From contig NZ_JBEPIJ010000004.1 of NCBI RefSeq assembly GCF_040327995.1, forward strand, positions 62,001 to 126,000: a DNA stretch of 64,000 nt. The letters are read 5' to 3'. The translations under genes were made by a program, and so were the position numbers. The stretch's first letter is position 1, and the number at the start of each line of letters is the position of its first letter. Positions 24,309 through 33,333 of this stretch are shown here, one piece after another. The notes beneath the pieces are model-generated. The model was not told where the DNA came from and did no database searches. It saw nothing but the letters and a program-made list of their open reading frames with translations. Origin of the DNA: Solimonas thermocellulolyticum. GTDB taxonomy: Bacteria; Pseudomonadota; Gammaproteobacteria; Nevskiales; Nevskiaceae.

Positions 24309-25190
24309 ATGATCAAGGGCAGCATCGTCGCCATCGTCACGCCCATGCACGAGGATGGCGCTCTGGACTGGGCGCGGCTCGATGCACTCGTCGACTGGCA
24401 CGTCGAAGAAGGCACGGACGCCGTCGTCGCGGTCGGCACCACCGGTGAGTCGGCGACACTCGACGTCGAGGAGCACGTCGCCGTCATCCGCCGCGTGGTC
24501 GAGCGCGCTGCCGGCCGCATCCCCGTGATCGCGGGCACCGGCTCCAACGCGACCACGGAAGCCATCGAACTGACGCTTGCCGCCAAGACCGTCGGCGCCG
24601 ATGCGGCGCTGCTGGTCACGCCGTATTACAACAAGCCGCCGCAGGAAGGGCTTTACCGGCATTTCCGCAAGATCGCCGAGTCGGTCGAGCTGCCGCAGAT
24701 CCTCTACAACGTGCCCGGTCGTACCGGTTGCGACTTACTGCCGGCCACCGTCGCGCGGCTGGCGCAGATCCCGAACATCGTCGGCATCAAGGAAGCCAAG
24801 GGCGAGCTGGCACGCATCCGCGAACTGCTCGCGCTGGAACTGGGCAGCGAGTTTGCGATCTACTCCGGAGACGACGCCACGGCCTGTGCGTCGATCCTCG
24901 CCGGCGCGCACGGCGATATCTCGGTGACCGCCAACGTCGCGCCGCGCAAGATGCACGAGATGTGCGCCGCGGCGCTCGCCGGCGACCGTGCCGCGGCCGA
25001 GCGCATCGACGCCGAACTGGCGGCGCTACACAAGGAGCTGTTCGTGGAACCCAATCCGATTCCCGTCAAGTGGGCCTTGAGCCAGATGCACAAGATCGAA
25101 AACGGCCTGCGCCTGCCGCTGGTGCCGATGAGCGAGGCGCACGCGCCGCGCGTGCGCGCTGCGCTGCAAGCGGCCGGGGTCATCGTATGA
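24309..25190 (+). CDS. dapA: 4-hydroxy-tetrahydrodipicolinate synthase
   Basis: The 293-residue class I aldolase has the Schiff-base lysine at Lys161 (GIKEAKGEL), Tyr133 (YNVPGRTG) and the substrate-binding GTTGES motif near residue 45. It condenses pyruvate with aspartate semialdehyde, the first committed step to diaminopimelate and lysine. ATG 24309 gives the standard MIKGSIVAIVTPM start. Its stop overlaps the next gene's start (ATGA), so the lipoprotein downstream is translationally coupled. Confidence 0.96.
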   Translation: MIKGSIVAIVTPMHEDGALDWARLDALVDWHVEEGTDAVVAVGTTGESATLDVEEHVAVIRRVVERAAGRIPVIAGTGSNATTEAIELTLAAKTVGADAALLVTPYYNKPPQEGLYRHFRKIAESVELPQILYNVPGRTGCDLLPATVARLAQIPNIVGIKEAKGELARIRELLALELGSEFAIYSGDDATACASILAGAHGDISVTANVAPRKMHEMCAAALAGDRAAAERIDAELAALHKELFVEPNPIPVKWALSQMHKIENGLRLPLVPMSEAHAPRVRAALQAAGVIV

Positions 25191-25495
25191 ATGCGCGGAT
25201 CGGGCTCGCTGCCGTGGCCGTTGCGCTGGCCGCTTGCGGCAGCAACCGCCACTGCATCGGCGACTTTCCGTATCAGCGCGCGGCAACGCTCGCGCCACCG
25301 GCACCGGTCGAGGGGCTGCGCACGCCGACGTCGGTATCGGCCATGGTCATCCCGCCACCGCCGGCCGAGTCGGTGCCGTTCGCGCGTGAAGTGGCCGATC
25401 CCGACGACCCGGGCCGCACGCGCGTGCAATGTCTCGACATCCCGCCGCCGCTCATCGAGACACCGCCGCCGGATGAGCCGGCTACGGACTCTTGA
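25187..25495 (+). CDS. Small proline-rich lipoprotein in the bamC position
   Basis: The 102-residue protein has a short hydrophobic signal ending in the lipobox LAAC (Cys17), then a Pro-rich low-complexity stretch with PPPPAESVP and IPPPLIETPPPDEP. In many gammaproteobacteria dapA is followed by bamC/nlpB, an outer-membrane assembly lipoprotein of over 300 residues. Here only a short, unstructured lipoprotein occupies that place. It resembles the flexible N-terminal tail of BamC, but its relation is uncertain. Confidence 0.75.
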   Translation: MNARIGLAAVAVALAACGSNRHCIGDFPYQRAATLAPPAPVEGLRTPTSVSAMVIPPPPAESVPFAREVADPDDPGRTRVQCLDIPPPLIETPPPDEPATDS

Positions 25496-25519
25496 GCGCG
25501 GATCGGTAGCGCGCGCCGG

Positions 25520-25525
25520 TATAAT
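25520..25525 (+). promoter_or_regulatory. -10 element of tRNA-Ser
   Basis: A consensus TATAAT lies 14 bases before the first base of the tRNA, in a GC-rich context typical of stable-RNA promoters. Confidence 0.65.
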
Positions 25526-25539
25526 GCCACCCTTCAAAC

Positions 25540-25631
25540 GGAGAGATGTCCGAGTGGTTGAAGGAGCACGCCTGGAAAGCGTGTATACGGGTCAAACCGT
25601 ATCGCGGGTTCGAATCCCGCTCTCTCCGCCA
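25540..25631 (+). tRNA. tRNA-Ser (GGA anticodon)
   Basis: A 92-base class II tRNA. The acceptor arm GGAGAGA pairs with TCTCTCC at 25621-25627, followed by a G discriminator and an encoded CCA. The anticodon loop CTGGAAA sits between CACGC and GCGTG. A long variable arm (about 25581-25599) and the T-arm GCGGGTTCGAATCCCGC are present. It reads UCC/UCU serine codons. Confidence 0.97.
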
Positions 25632-25645
25632 AATATGTAGCAATC

Positions 25646-25669
25646 AAGCGGCTTTCAGGCCGCTTTTTT
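25646..25669 (+). terminator. Rho-independent terminator after tRNA-Ser
   Basis: AAGCGGC and GCCGCTT form a 7-bp stem with a 6-base loop, followed at once by a run of T (25664-25669). It starts 15 bases after the tRNA CCA end. Confidence 0.9.
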
Positions 25670-25841
25670 GTTGTACCCCACCAAAGAATCCACGATAACG
25701 ACACGCGGTAGGCGCCCACGATCTGCCGACTGGGATCGGAGGCATCCCGGTCAGAGATGCGGACTAGCCATTCGGCTAATTGGCGCTCCCGATCATCCTG
25801 CCTAAGCTGCCGCCGTTGACGCTGAATCAAAGGGGGGGAGC

Positions 25842-26423
25842 GTGCGTCAGACGGTCGCGGGCATGAGCGTGCTCGAACTGATGGTGGCGCTCGTCGTCAC
25901 CTCGGCCCTGGCGATGATCGCGATTCCGGGGTGGCAGTCGATGATGGCGCGCAACCGCTTGTCGACGACCGCCAACGAATTGCTCGGCGGGCTGCTTGCC
26001 GCGCGCACGGTCGCGGTGAGCCGCCAGGCGCTGGTGAGCGTCTGCGCCGGCAACGCGCAGACGGGATGTCACGGAGACTGGAGTCGCGGCGAATGGATCA
26101 GCTTCATTGATCGCGTTCCGATCGGTGTGTTCGGTGAGGAGGACGAGCTGCAGGCGCAAGGCAGGCTTGCGGCGCCCGGGCGGGTCAGCCTCTCGGCCAA
26201 TGGACCCTTCAACCGCGCGGTGGTGTTCAGGCCAAATGGCTCTGCGAGTTGGCCCAGTGGGGCGTTTGCCGCCGGGCGGCTGCGTGTTTGTGCCGCCGAG
26301 GCCGGCGTCGTGCCGAACGCCGTGGATCTGGTCTTGATCGGCAGTGGCCGGGCGGTGGCACAGCCCTGCCACCTCGAGGGCAGATGCGCGCCGCCCACTG
26401 AGGCAGCTGCGCGGTGCCAGTGA
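25842..26423 (+). CDS. FimT/GspH-type pseudopilin
   Basis: The 193-residue protein has a type IV prepilin start: a short leader, then MSVLELMVALVVTSALAMIA with the conserved Glu at +5, and a GspH/FimT-like C-terminal domain ending in a cysteine-bearing VAQPCHLEGRC segment. It starts at GTG 25842 behind AAGGGGGGGAGC. It faces pilE and is on the opposite strand from the main minor-pilin operon, which has its own FimT. It is probably a second minor pilin that initiates or tips the pilus. Confidence 0.82.
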   Translation: MRQTVAGMSVLELMVALVVTSALAMIAIPGWQSMMARNRLSTTANELLGGLLAARTVAVSRQALVSVCAGNAQTGCHGDWSRGEWISFIDRVPIGVFGEEDELQAQGRLAAPGRVSLSANGPFNRAVVFRPNGSASWPSGAFAAGRLRVCAAEAGVVPNAVDLVLIGSGRAVAQPCHLEGRCAPPTEAAARCQ

Positions 26424-26537
26424 CGCGGCTTCGCACGTTCATTGCCCGCACCGGCCGTACGCCCACGGCGCCACTCCTATACCTGCGAAACGCTAATCGT
26501 TGCGAGGGAGTTGGCTTGCCGCGGCTGCTCGCGAAGC

Positions 26538-27020
26538 TCACCAGCAGTGCGCTACGCCGGCGCTGCCCGAGACGCTGCGGGCGCCGGACTGATCGAGGCT
26601 CAGGCTGCCGCACTTGGCATCTTGCTGCGCCTGTGCGCCGATGGGGACGGCCTGCAGGGTGTAGCGGGTCGCAGTGGGCGGATTGCCTTGAGGAAAGCGG
26701 AACGTGTAGTGCTGACCGGCATTCTGTGCCGAGGCGCAGTCCAGCGCGGGCAGGCTCACCGGATTGCCGGCGAGGTCGGTGTTGTAGCGCAGGTTCGTCG
26801 TGTAGAAGCGCTCCATGAACGCTGCATATTCGGACAGGCAGGCTTGCGCGGCGCGTCGCTTGGATTTGACCACCGAATCCCGATACGAGGGGTAGGCGAT
26901 CGCGGCCAGGATGCCGACGATGGCGACGACGATGACCAGCTCGATCAAGGAGAAGCCGCGATGCGCACAACGCCTCTGCACCGAGCGGGTCAGACCGAAA
27001 TTCAGATGCACGTCCGTCAT
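26538..27020 (-). CDS. pilE: Type IV pilin, PilE-type minor pilin
   Basis: The 160-residue prepilin has a leader of about 22 residues ending in Gly, then FSLIELVIVVAIVGILAAIA with Glu at +5, and a C-terminal domain with a CASAQN...CGSL cysteine pair as in PilE. It is the last gene of the minor-pilin operon. ATG 27020 overlaps the pilY1 stop (ATGA); an ATG at 27032 is the alternative. In Pseudomonas and Xanthomonas, PilE couples the minor-pilin tip complex to the major pilin. Confidence 0.9.
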   Translation of the reverse strand: MTDVHLNFGLTRSVQRRCAHRGFSLIELVIVVAIVGILAAIAYPSYRDSVVKSKRRAAQACLSEYAAFMERFYTTNLRYNTDLAGNPVSLPALDCASAQNAGQHYTFRFPQGNPPTATRYTLQAVPIGAQAQQDAKCGSLSLDQSGARSVSGSAGVAHCW

Positions 27021-30000
27021 GGATTCACCCATTCGCGCCAGGAGATGCGGCGCAAGGCGCCCACGGTGCCCGCGGTGCGGATACTGCTCGTGGTCGCATT
27101 GTCGAAGCTCACCAGCATGGTGTTACCGACGAAGATCGGGTTGTTGGGAACCGAGGTGAACCCGACACCGGCGGCAATCTGATCGTTGACGCGATCGCCG
27201 TCGTTGAACTGCCCGTCGCCGTTCAGATCGAAGAAATTCGCATCGGGGGCCGTACCGTCGAAGGGATCGACGGCCATGATCCAGCCGCTACCGGACGGGT
27301 TGCACGGATCGGAGGAGACCGGGATGCGGGTGGTGCCCAACAGCAGCGAGCCCTGGAACTGGTTGGGTGTCACCATGCGCTCGCCCTGCGCCGTACCGCC
27401 CTGGACCAAGAGGTCGATGTACCAGCCCTGGCGGCCACTGAGGTCGCCGCTCGTGCCACTGGAGATGGTGCGGCCGCCGAGCCGGGGCGGGTTGCTGTCG
27501 GCGTTCGGCGCCGTCTCCGACAGGATCTGGCGTTGCCGCAGCGTGCCGCGCCCGCTGCCCGCCGCGTCACCGAAATCGCTGCCGGCGCCGTCGACGATGA
27601 TGCCGTACCAGGTTTGTACCGTGGTGTCGGACAGGTCGCCTTGGGTCAGATACCGGCCGGTGCCGAAGAACAGCCACAGATTGGCAGTCGCCGGGTCACG
27701 GCCCACCAGCATGCCGCCGGTGATCGGCTGCGCCGCGCCGCCCGCGGTGGTCGCGGTGTAGATCAGCGTGGCGGTGCTTGCCGCATTGGTGAGATCGAAC
27801 TTCCAGACACGGCCGCGCAGATCGCCGGCATAGGCGCGGGTGCCGATGCCATTGGTCGGATCGTCGATCCACACCGCGGCCTGGGCCAAGCCATTGTTGG
27901 TGCTGGCGTCGGTCGGATAGACGCTCAGCGCACCCGTGCCCAGATCGAACTGCAGCAGCGCCGCCTTGTTCTGCGCGCTGTTGTAGCCGTTGCCGACGAG
28001 CACGGCCCAGCTCGGCGCGCTCGCGGTGCCGACCAGGGCGATGACCGGCTTGCCGGTGTTCTGACCGATCCAGTCGCTGCCGGACAATCCGTCCGTGGCA
28101 CTGCGCTCCCACAGCAGCGCGGGTGCGGCGGGGTCGGTGATGTCGAGCGCATAGACGGCCTTGGCCGACCCGCGCCCGGTGGTGCCGACCAGCACCGTGC
28201 GCCAGGCGCCGTTCAGATAGGCATCGGCGACGGTCAGCTCGCCATCGTTGAAGAACTGGTGCGGCTGGCTCACCGATCCGTAGCTGGGATCGGTGAGCGC
28301 CTTGATGCCGGCGCGGATCACGGCATCGGGCAAAAACGCAAAGGTCTCCTCACCCGGGGCCGGGTTGTTGCCGCTGTTCGCGGCGTGGAACGCGTGCACC
28401 ATGCCATCGTTGGCGGCGACCCAGATCCGCGGAGCGCGCGTACTCTGCGCGGCGGCGAAGCTGGCGTAGCTCGCCGAGCCGGGGAAGCTGCGGTCACGGA
28501 ACAGGTTGGGGTCGGGTGCGCCGACGAAGACCGGTTGCGAGCTGACGATGTCGCCGAGCGCCGTGTCACGGTCGCGGAAGGTGCCGCCATTGCGGCGTTC
28601 CAGACTGGTGTCCCCGCGCAGGTAGTCGATGACGGCCTGGCGCTCGGTGGCGTTGGCACCGAGCGCGCTCTGCTGGGCGGCGGACAGCACGGTGGGTGAG
28701 GTCAGGGCAGGGAAGCGCGCGCTGGCGCTCGCGCCCGCGGGATTGTAGGTGCGGATGTTGCGCGCCGATGCCGCCGGCAGTCGCGACGACGCCGTCCACA
28801 TCGGCGAGCTAGAGATGGCGCCGCTGGCCGGATCGACGGCGAAGGCCTTCAGATCGCCGGTCCATTTGCCGCTGAAGTACATCGACTGGAAGGTCGTGGT
28901 GCCGGTGTCCAGGCGCGTGCTGTTGGCGGCCAGACTGGCGCCGGTGCCGACGCGTTCGCTGATGCGCTGGATCGCGGTGCGGATGCCGTTCTCGAACTGC
29001 TCCGGGCTGCCTGCGGAGAAGAAGCCGCCGCGACCGTTGATGCCGGCATGGACCAGGTCGGCGATGTTGTTGACCGAGTCCGCTGCCGGTGTGGGCCACG
29101 CGAAGTTGTTCGGTGCGCCGCCGACCGACGCCCACAAGGCAACGTCCTGGGCCGTGGTGCCGTTGGGGGTGACGTTGGGCAGACTGTCGTCGCGGCCGAA
29201 CAGACCGACGGTGAACGTGCTCATGTGCTGCCAGAACGCCGGGTCGCTATTGCTGGCGGGCACATTGTTCGGCAAACCCGGCCGCAGATCGGTGAGCCAA
29301 TACTGCATGGCGACGTCGGCGAGGGTATTGGACGCGCCGTCGACGAAAGGCTTGGGCGACACCGGCGCATCGCAGACCGAGGACGACGATGATTTGCGCG
29401 GGTACTCGAAGCACTGGCCATTGGGGCCGTCGATGCGCACCACCGCGCGGTTTTCAGGGCCGTCGACGTTGCCCACGGTGGGGATGGTGCCGTTCCAATA
29501 ACCGTCGGTGGTGAGGATGGCGTAACTCTGCCGGCAGGAGAGTTGCTGGCTCGGGTTGTTCGGGTTCTCCGCGCTGCCGGACTGCCAGGGCTGGGCCTCG
29601 TCCTTGTAGTAATCGCCGACCGCTTTGAGCGCCGACTGCAAGGGCGTGCCCCCGTCCGCGACGGCACGCGCCAGCCAGTTCCAGAACGCGGCGCGCTGGG
29701 TGGACGCGCTGCCGTCACCGAAAGGCTTGACGCGAGCGATGGCCGGCCGGGTGTTGATCGAGCCGCTGACGCGATCCGCGGGCAGGTGGTTGGGATTGGG
29801 ATTGGAGCTGCGGTAGCCGCCATTGATGGAGGCAAAGCCGAAGCGAACCGAGGGTTCCAGATTTGCCAGCGCGTTCATCAGGCCGGTTTTGGCCATGTAC
29901 AGGCGCTTGCGGTAGTAGCTGAACCAGTTGGCGACGTTCTGCCCCACGGTGATGACGTTGCCTTCGGGGTCGCGCAGGCCGCTGTCGTCGTTGGTGCTGT

Positions 30001-31240
30001 GACAGCGAGCGGCGGGAAAGCCGCTGTTGTAGGTTTCGCCGGTCGTGAGGTTGCTGCTGGGGTTGCCGGTGAGCTCTGCACAAGTGCCGGCGATGGGCGC
30101 AGCCGAACTGCCCGCCGCCGTCGAGGGATTGCCGGAGACGCCGACGTAATGACGCTGACCGGTGCTGGGCTCGATGTACACGAAAAAGCCGCGATGTCGG
30201 CTGCCGCCGCTGTCGATCAAGCGACGGCAATCCTCGCCCGAGGGTCCGGCATCGAGGGCGAATTCGAAGCCATTCGGGCAGTTGGGCGGCACGCTGGGGT
30301 TGCGGCAGCGGTCATTCTGTAGGGTGAGTCCGGCGCTGTTGACGCGGCCGGAGCCACCGGGGGCGGGCGTATCGCCGCAGGCATCGGGGCGGAATTGCTG
30401 CTGGTTGCAGCGATCTCGGGCCGAGTCGTAACCGCCGTAGCCCTGGCAGCGCGGGGCTTCCGACGGGCGACCAGATGCGAGGCACTGATCGCCCGACAGA
30501 CTCAGCCCCGGGGAATTGGCGGCACCGGGGGCACCCGGGGCCACGATGCTGCTGCAAGGGTCCGGCCGCGCGCGGACTTGGTTGCAGCGGTCGGCGCTGG
30601 TGGAGTAGTTGTCGTGACCCTGACAGTACGGCGGCTCGTCGAGGCTCGCACTACCGGCGGTGCATTGACCCTGCGCATTCGGACCCGAGGTGCCGGGGGG
30701 GCAGCCGGTGTGGTTGGCGAATTCATATCGCGGCGCGACGTCGATCCGGAAGGTGTGCGAGAAGCGCGGCGTCGCGTTACCGATTGCATTCGGGCCGTCG
30801 GCAAAACTGTTGCCGGGCTGATAGGTGGCGATGTTGATGCGATCACTGCCGTCGGGATCGAAGCCGTCGTACCAGGCCTCGGTGAAGGAGGCGTTGGGGT
30901 AACGCGTGGTCGTCGGCACCGCAGCGTTGGGTCTTGCGGTGGCGGTGTACGGCGGCAGGTAACGCACGTCCGGATGGTAGTAGACGCCGTTGATGTTGGC
31001 GTTGATCAGCTCGGTGTCGCGGCCGTCGTTGCCCGGCGGATCGTCCGGCATCACCGTCCATTGCATGGAGCCCGAGTCGTCGAGGATGAGGGTGACGTTG
31101 GGCGGCAGCGGGTTGCGCACCGTCAGCGGGCTTTGATCGATGGTCACCGCGGCCTGCGCGGTGGCCGCGCCGAGCAGCGCCGCGGCGAGCAGCGAAAACC
31201 CAAGCCTTCGGTACGGGGATGGGGAACGATGGGCGGACAT
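27017..31240 (-). CDS. pilY1: PilY1-type pilus tip adhesin
   Basis: The 1407-residue secreted protein has a cleavable signal (LLAAALLGAATAQA), a von Willebrand A-like N-terminal part with the metal site LILDDSGSM near residue 50, and a C-terminal PilC/PilY1 beta-propeller. A calcium-binding loop DLNGDGQFNDGDRV lies close to the end. PilY1 caps the pilus and takes part in adhesion, retraction control and surface sensing. Residues about 180-330 contain repeated Cys-rich units, seen as CNQVRARPDPC and CNQQQFRPDAC. ATG 31240 is chosen because GCGGAGG precedes it; ATG 31264 overlaps the pilX stop but has no ribosome site. Confidence 0.93.
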   Translation of the reverse strand: MSAHRSPSPYRRLGFSLLAAALLGAATAQAAVTIDQSPLTVRNPLPPNVTLILDDSGSMQWTVMPDDPPGNDGRDTELINANINGVYYHPDVRYLPPYTATARPNAAVPTTTRYPNASFTEAWYDGFDPDGSDRINIATYQPGNSFADGPNAIGNATPRFSHTFRIDVAPRYEFANHTGCPPGTSGPNAQGQCTAGSASLDEPPYCQGHDNYSTSADRCNQVRARPDPCSSIVAPGAPGAANSPGLSLSGDQCLASGRPSEAPRCQGYGGYDSARDRCNQQQFRPDACGDTPAPGGSGRVNSAGLTLQNDRCRNPSVPPNCPNGFEFALDAGPSGEDCRRLIDSGGSRHRGFFVYIEPSTGQRHYVGVSGNPSTAAGSSAAPIAGTCAELTGNPSSNLTTGETYNSGFPAARCHSTNDDSGLRDPEGNVITVGQNVANWFSYYRKRLYMAKTGLMNALANLEPSVRFGFASINGGYRSSNPNPNHLPADRVSGSINTRPAIARVKPFGDGSASTQRAAFWNWLARAVADGGTPLQSALKAVGDYYKDEAQPWQSGSAENPNNPSQQLSCRQSYAILTTDGYWNGTIPTVGNVDGPENRAVVRIDGPNGQCFEYPRKSSSSSVCDAPVSPKPFVDGASNTLADVAMQYWLTDLRPGLPNNVPASNSDPAFWQHMSTFTVGLFGRDDSLPNVTPNGTTAQDVALWASVGGAPNNFAWPTPAADSVNNIADLVHAGINGRGGFFSAGSPEQFENGIRTAIQRISERVGTGASLAANSTRLDTGTTTFQSMYFSGKWTGDLKAFAVDPASGAISSSPMWTASSRLPAASARNIRTYNPAGASASARFPALTSPTVLSAAQQSALGANATERQAVIDYLRGDTSLERRNGGTFRDRDTALGDIVSSQPVFVGAPDPNLFRDRSFPGSASYASFAAAQSTRAPRIWVAANDGMVHAFHAANSGNNPAPGEETFAFLPDAVIRAGIKALTDPSYGSVSQPHQFFNDGELTVADAYLNGAWRTVLVGTTGRGSAKAVYALDITDPAAPALLWERSATDGLSGSDWIGQNTGKPVIALVGTASAPSWAVLVGNGYNSAQNKAALLQFDLGTGALSVYPTDASTNNGLAQAAVWIDDPTNGIGTRAYAGDLRGRVWKFDLTNAASTATLIYTATTAGGAAQPITGGMLVGRDPATANLWLFFGTGRYLTQGDLSDTTVQTWYGIIVDGAGSDFGDAAGSGRGTLRQRQILSETAPNADSNPPRLGGRTISSGTSGDLSGRQGWYIDLLVQGGTAQGERMVTPNQFQGSLLLGTTRIPVSSDPCNPSGSGWIMAVDPFDGTAPDANFFDLNGDGQFNDGDRVNDQIAAGVGFTSVPNNPIFVGNTMLVSFDNATTSSIRTAGTVGALRRISWREWVNP

Positions 31241-31260
31241 GAATGGGCCTCCGCGCAAGG

Positions 31261-31827
31261 TCATTGTCGGTACATCGTCTGCAGGGTGACCACGGCGCGC
31301 TCGCCGACCACGGCAGGGTCGGCGCTGCGGGCCGTGATGCGGTAGTAGAGCGCCATGATGTTGGTGCCTTGTGCGCCGTACTGGGCCGCATTGGCGCTCT
31401 GGTTGAATCCGGTGTTCAAGTCCGGATTCGGAAACTCCCCCATGAACTCGATTACATACTGTGGTTGGCCGGCCGCGCCGATGCCGGCATAGAGCGATGC
31501 AGGAACGGTCTGAATCCGGCTGCTGTCCAGGGTCGGGTCGGTGAACGGGTTGGCGCGACAGGCCACGCCGCCGGCTGCGCAGTTGCGTGCGATCACCTGG
31601 GTGCCACTGACGAAACTGCGCGAGGCGGCGTTGAGCGCGGCCTCGGCGGCCTCGAAGGCGATGCTGCGATCCTGGAAGTTGGCCGTCATCTTCTGCTGCA
31701 CGGTGGTGCCGCGGACCGCCGCCAGTCCGATCAAGGTGATGACGACGAGCAGGATCAAGGCCGTGGCTAGGGCGATCCCGGCTTGACGAAGCGGACGTGG
31801 GCAGCGGGGGGCGGCTTGGCCAGACAT
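31261..31827 (-). CDS. pilX: Type IV pilus minor pilin PilX
   Basis: The 188-residue protein starts with a short basic leader, then GIALATALILLVVITLIGLA and the helix TTVQQKMTANFQDRSIAFEAAEAAL, the PilX N-terminal signature. It is a membrane-inserted minor pilin that joins PilV, PilW and PilY1 in the priming complex. It lies between pilW (gap of 1 bp) and pilY1. Confidence 0.9.
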   Translation of the reverse strand: MSGQAAPRCPRPLRQAGIALATALILLVVITLIGLAAVRGTTVQQKMTANFQDRSIAFEAAEAALNAASRSFVSGTQVIARNCAAGGVACRANPFTDPTLDSSRIQTVPASLYAGIGAAGQPQYVIEFMGEFPNPDLNTGFNQSANAAQYGAQGTNIMALYYRITARSADPAVVGERAVVTLQTMYRQ

Positions 31828-31828
31828 G

Positions 31829-32851
31829 TCAAGTCATCCGGTTGCGCAAAGTGACCGTGGTCGTGAACGCACGCCGAATCGGCTCCCCGTCGGTACCCGT
31901 TGCGGCTTGGTTGCCCTGCACGGTGAGCGTGATGCGCACGGCTACCACCCGTTGCCAGTCGGTGACGGCGGCGGCGGCGACATAGTTCACCGCTGCCTGA
32001 GCCAGATACTCGATCTGCATGTCGGTGACATCGCGCACCATTTCCATCGCCGTGGTGGCGGCGGCACCTGCGCTATTGCCCAGTGCACTGCGATACAAGG
32101 AGCGACCGCCGACCGGGTTGTTGCCGATGTACCAGTCGGACGCCACCATCCTGCTGATCTGCGAGTTGGCACCGAACGCATAGGGGTTGCCGTTGACGGT
32201 GCAGAGCGTCGGGAAGCCCAGGCCCTTGGAGCAGTTGCCCGGGGATGCGGTGCCGGTGTTATGGACCAGGGTGACGTTGCTGCTGTTGTAGTTGGTGATT
32301 TGCGTGATCGTCGCGTGATCCGGATCGCAGACGATGATGATGTCGCCGTCTCGCAGGTCCGCGCTGGGCTCGTTGAGTTTGAAGTTGGCAGCCGTCGGGT
32401 TATGGCTTTCGACGCTCAGTCCGATCTCCCCGGCACCGATCAGTTGGATCGAGTCGGTGCCGACCACGCGCTGCGCGACGGCCGTGCCTTCGACCACGGC
32501 GGGATCGTCCTGATTGCCGTCGTAGCCGCGTACCGCGTTGTTGAAGTTGGCCCACCAGGCGGTCGCCTGATTGTTCAGGGTATTGGCAATGCGCGTGGTG
32601 TTGCCGCAGCCGGTCAGCCCGGCTTGGCGCAGGTCGCGCGCGAGCAGCTCGAAGGCGATGCGCGAGGCTTCCTGGACCTGTCCCAGCGCATGGTTGGTGC
32701 GGTAGGACTGCTTGTTCGACAGGAACAGCCCCACCGTGGTGCCGATCACGGCGAGGCCGAGGACCAGCGCGATCATCAGCTCGACCACGCTAAAGCCGCG
32801 CGCCCGCGCGACCGCGGCCTTGATGCGCGTATGGCGCAGCGGCCCGGTCAT
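31829..32851 (-). CDS. pilW: Type IV pilus minor pilin PilW
   Basis: The 340-residue protein begins with ARGFSVVELMIALVLGLAVIG, the prepilin motif with Glu at +5, followed by SNKQSYRTNHALGQVQEASR and FELLARDLRQAGLTGC, typical of PilW. ATG 32851 overlaps the pilV stop (ATGA). It is part of the fimT-pilV-pilW-pilX-pilY1-pilE operon. Confidence 0.92.
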   Translation of the reverse strand: MTGPLRHTRIKAAVARARGFSVVELMIALVLGLAVIGTTVGLFLSNKQSYRTNHALGQVQEASRIAFELLARDLRQAGLTGCGNTTRIANTLNNQATAWWANFNNAVRGYDGNQDDPAVVEGTAVAQRVVGTDSIQLIGAGEIGLSVESHNPTAANFKLNEPSADLRDGDIIIVCDPDHATITQITNYNSSNVTLVHNTGTASPGNCSKGLGFPTLCTVNGNPYAFGANSQISRMVASDWYIGNNPVGGRSLYRSALGNSAGAAATTAMEMVRDVTDMQIEYLAQAAVNYVAAAAVTDWQRVVAVRITLTVQGNQAATGTDGEPIRRAFTTTVTLRNRMT

Positions 32852-33333
32852 AGCATGGCCCTCGTGACGACGGTCTGGGTGCCTACGCCGGGGATGCCCA
32901 GACGGCTGTCGTCGTAGGTGATGGTGACGGTGCAGTCGGAGCCGTTGCAGCGGATCTGACCGAGTGTGGTGCTGGCGGCGCCCAGGCGCGCGCCCAATTC
33001 GTTGCACCAGGCGTTGATCTGACGCGCCGCACGCGTGCTCCCGCCCGCGGGGCAACTGTCGGCGCTGACCGTCACGCTGCTGTAGGCGGCGAGATTGGCG
33101 CGGTCGGCACGCATCGCGTCGAGGATGGAGTAGCTCGCGACCACGGCCATGGACCGTGCCATCGAACTATTGTTGCTGCCGAGTGCACGCGTCTGCGTCA
33201 TCGCGACGCCGAGCATGCCGACGGACAGCACCAGCAAGGCGACGAGCACCTCGATCAGGCCCACGCCACGGCCCAGCCTTGCACGGCTGAGCCCGGCCGG
33301 TTGGTTAGCGCGCACGGCAGGTCGGGGGTTCAT
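32848..33333 (-). CDS. pilV: Type IV pilus modification/minor pilin PilV
   Basis: The 161-residue protein has GVGLIEVLVALLVLSVGMLG, the PilV prepilin motif, then a helix with SMARSMAVVASYSILDAMRADR. ATG 33333 (MNPRPAVRANQ) overlaps the end of fimT by 29 bp, supporting a single transcript. Confidence 0.9.
   Translation of the reverse strand: MNPRPAVRANQPAGLSRARLGRGVGLIEVLVALLVLSVGMLGVAMTQTRALGSNNSSMARSMAVVASYSILDAMRADRANLAAYSSVTVSADSCPAGGSTRAARQINAWCNELGARLGAASTTLGQIRCNGSDCTVTITYDDSRLGIPGVGTQTVVTRAML

Noticed and set aside
25534..25830. A minus-strand frame of 98 codons over tRNA-Ser
   Set aside because: It is mostly the antisense of the tRNA and terminator, a well-known source of false proteins.
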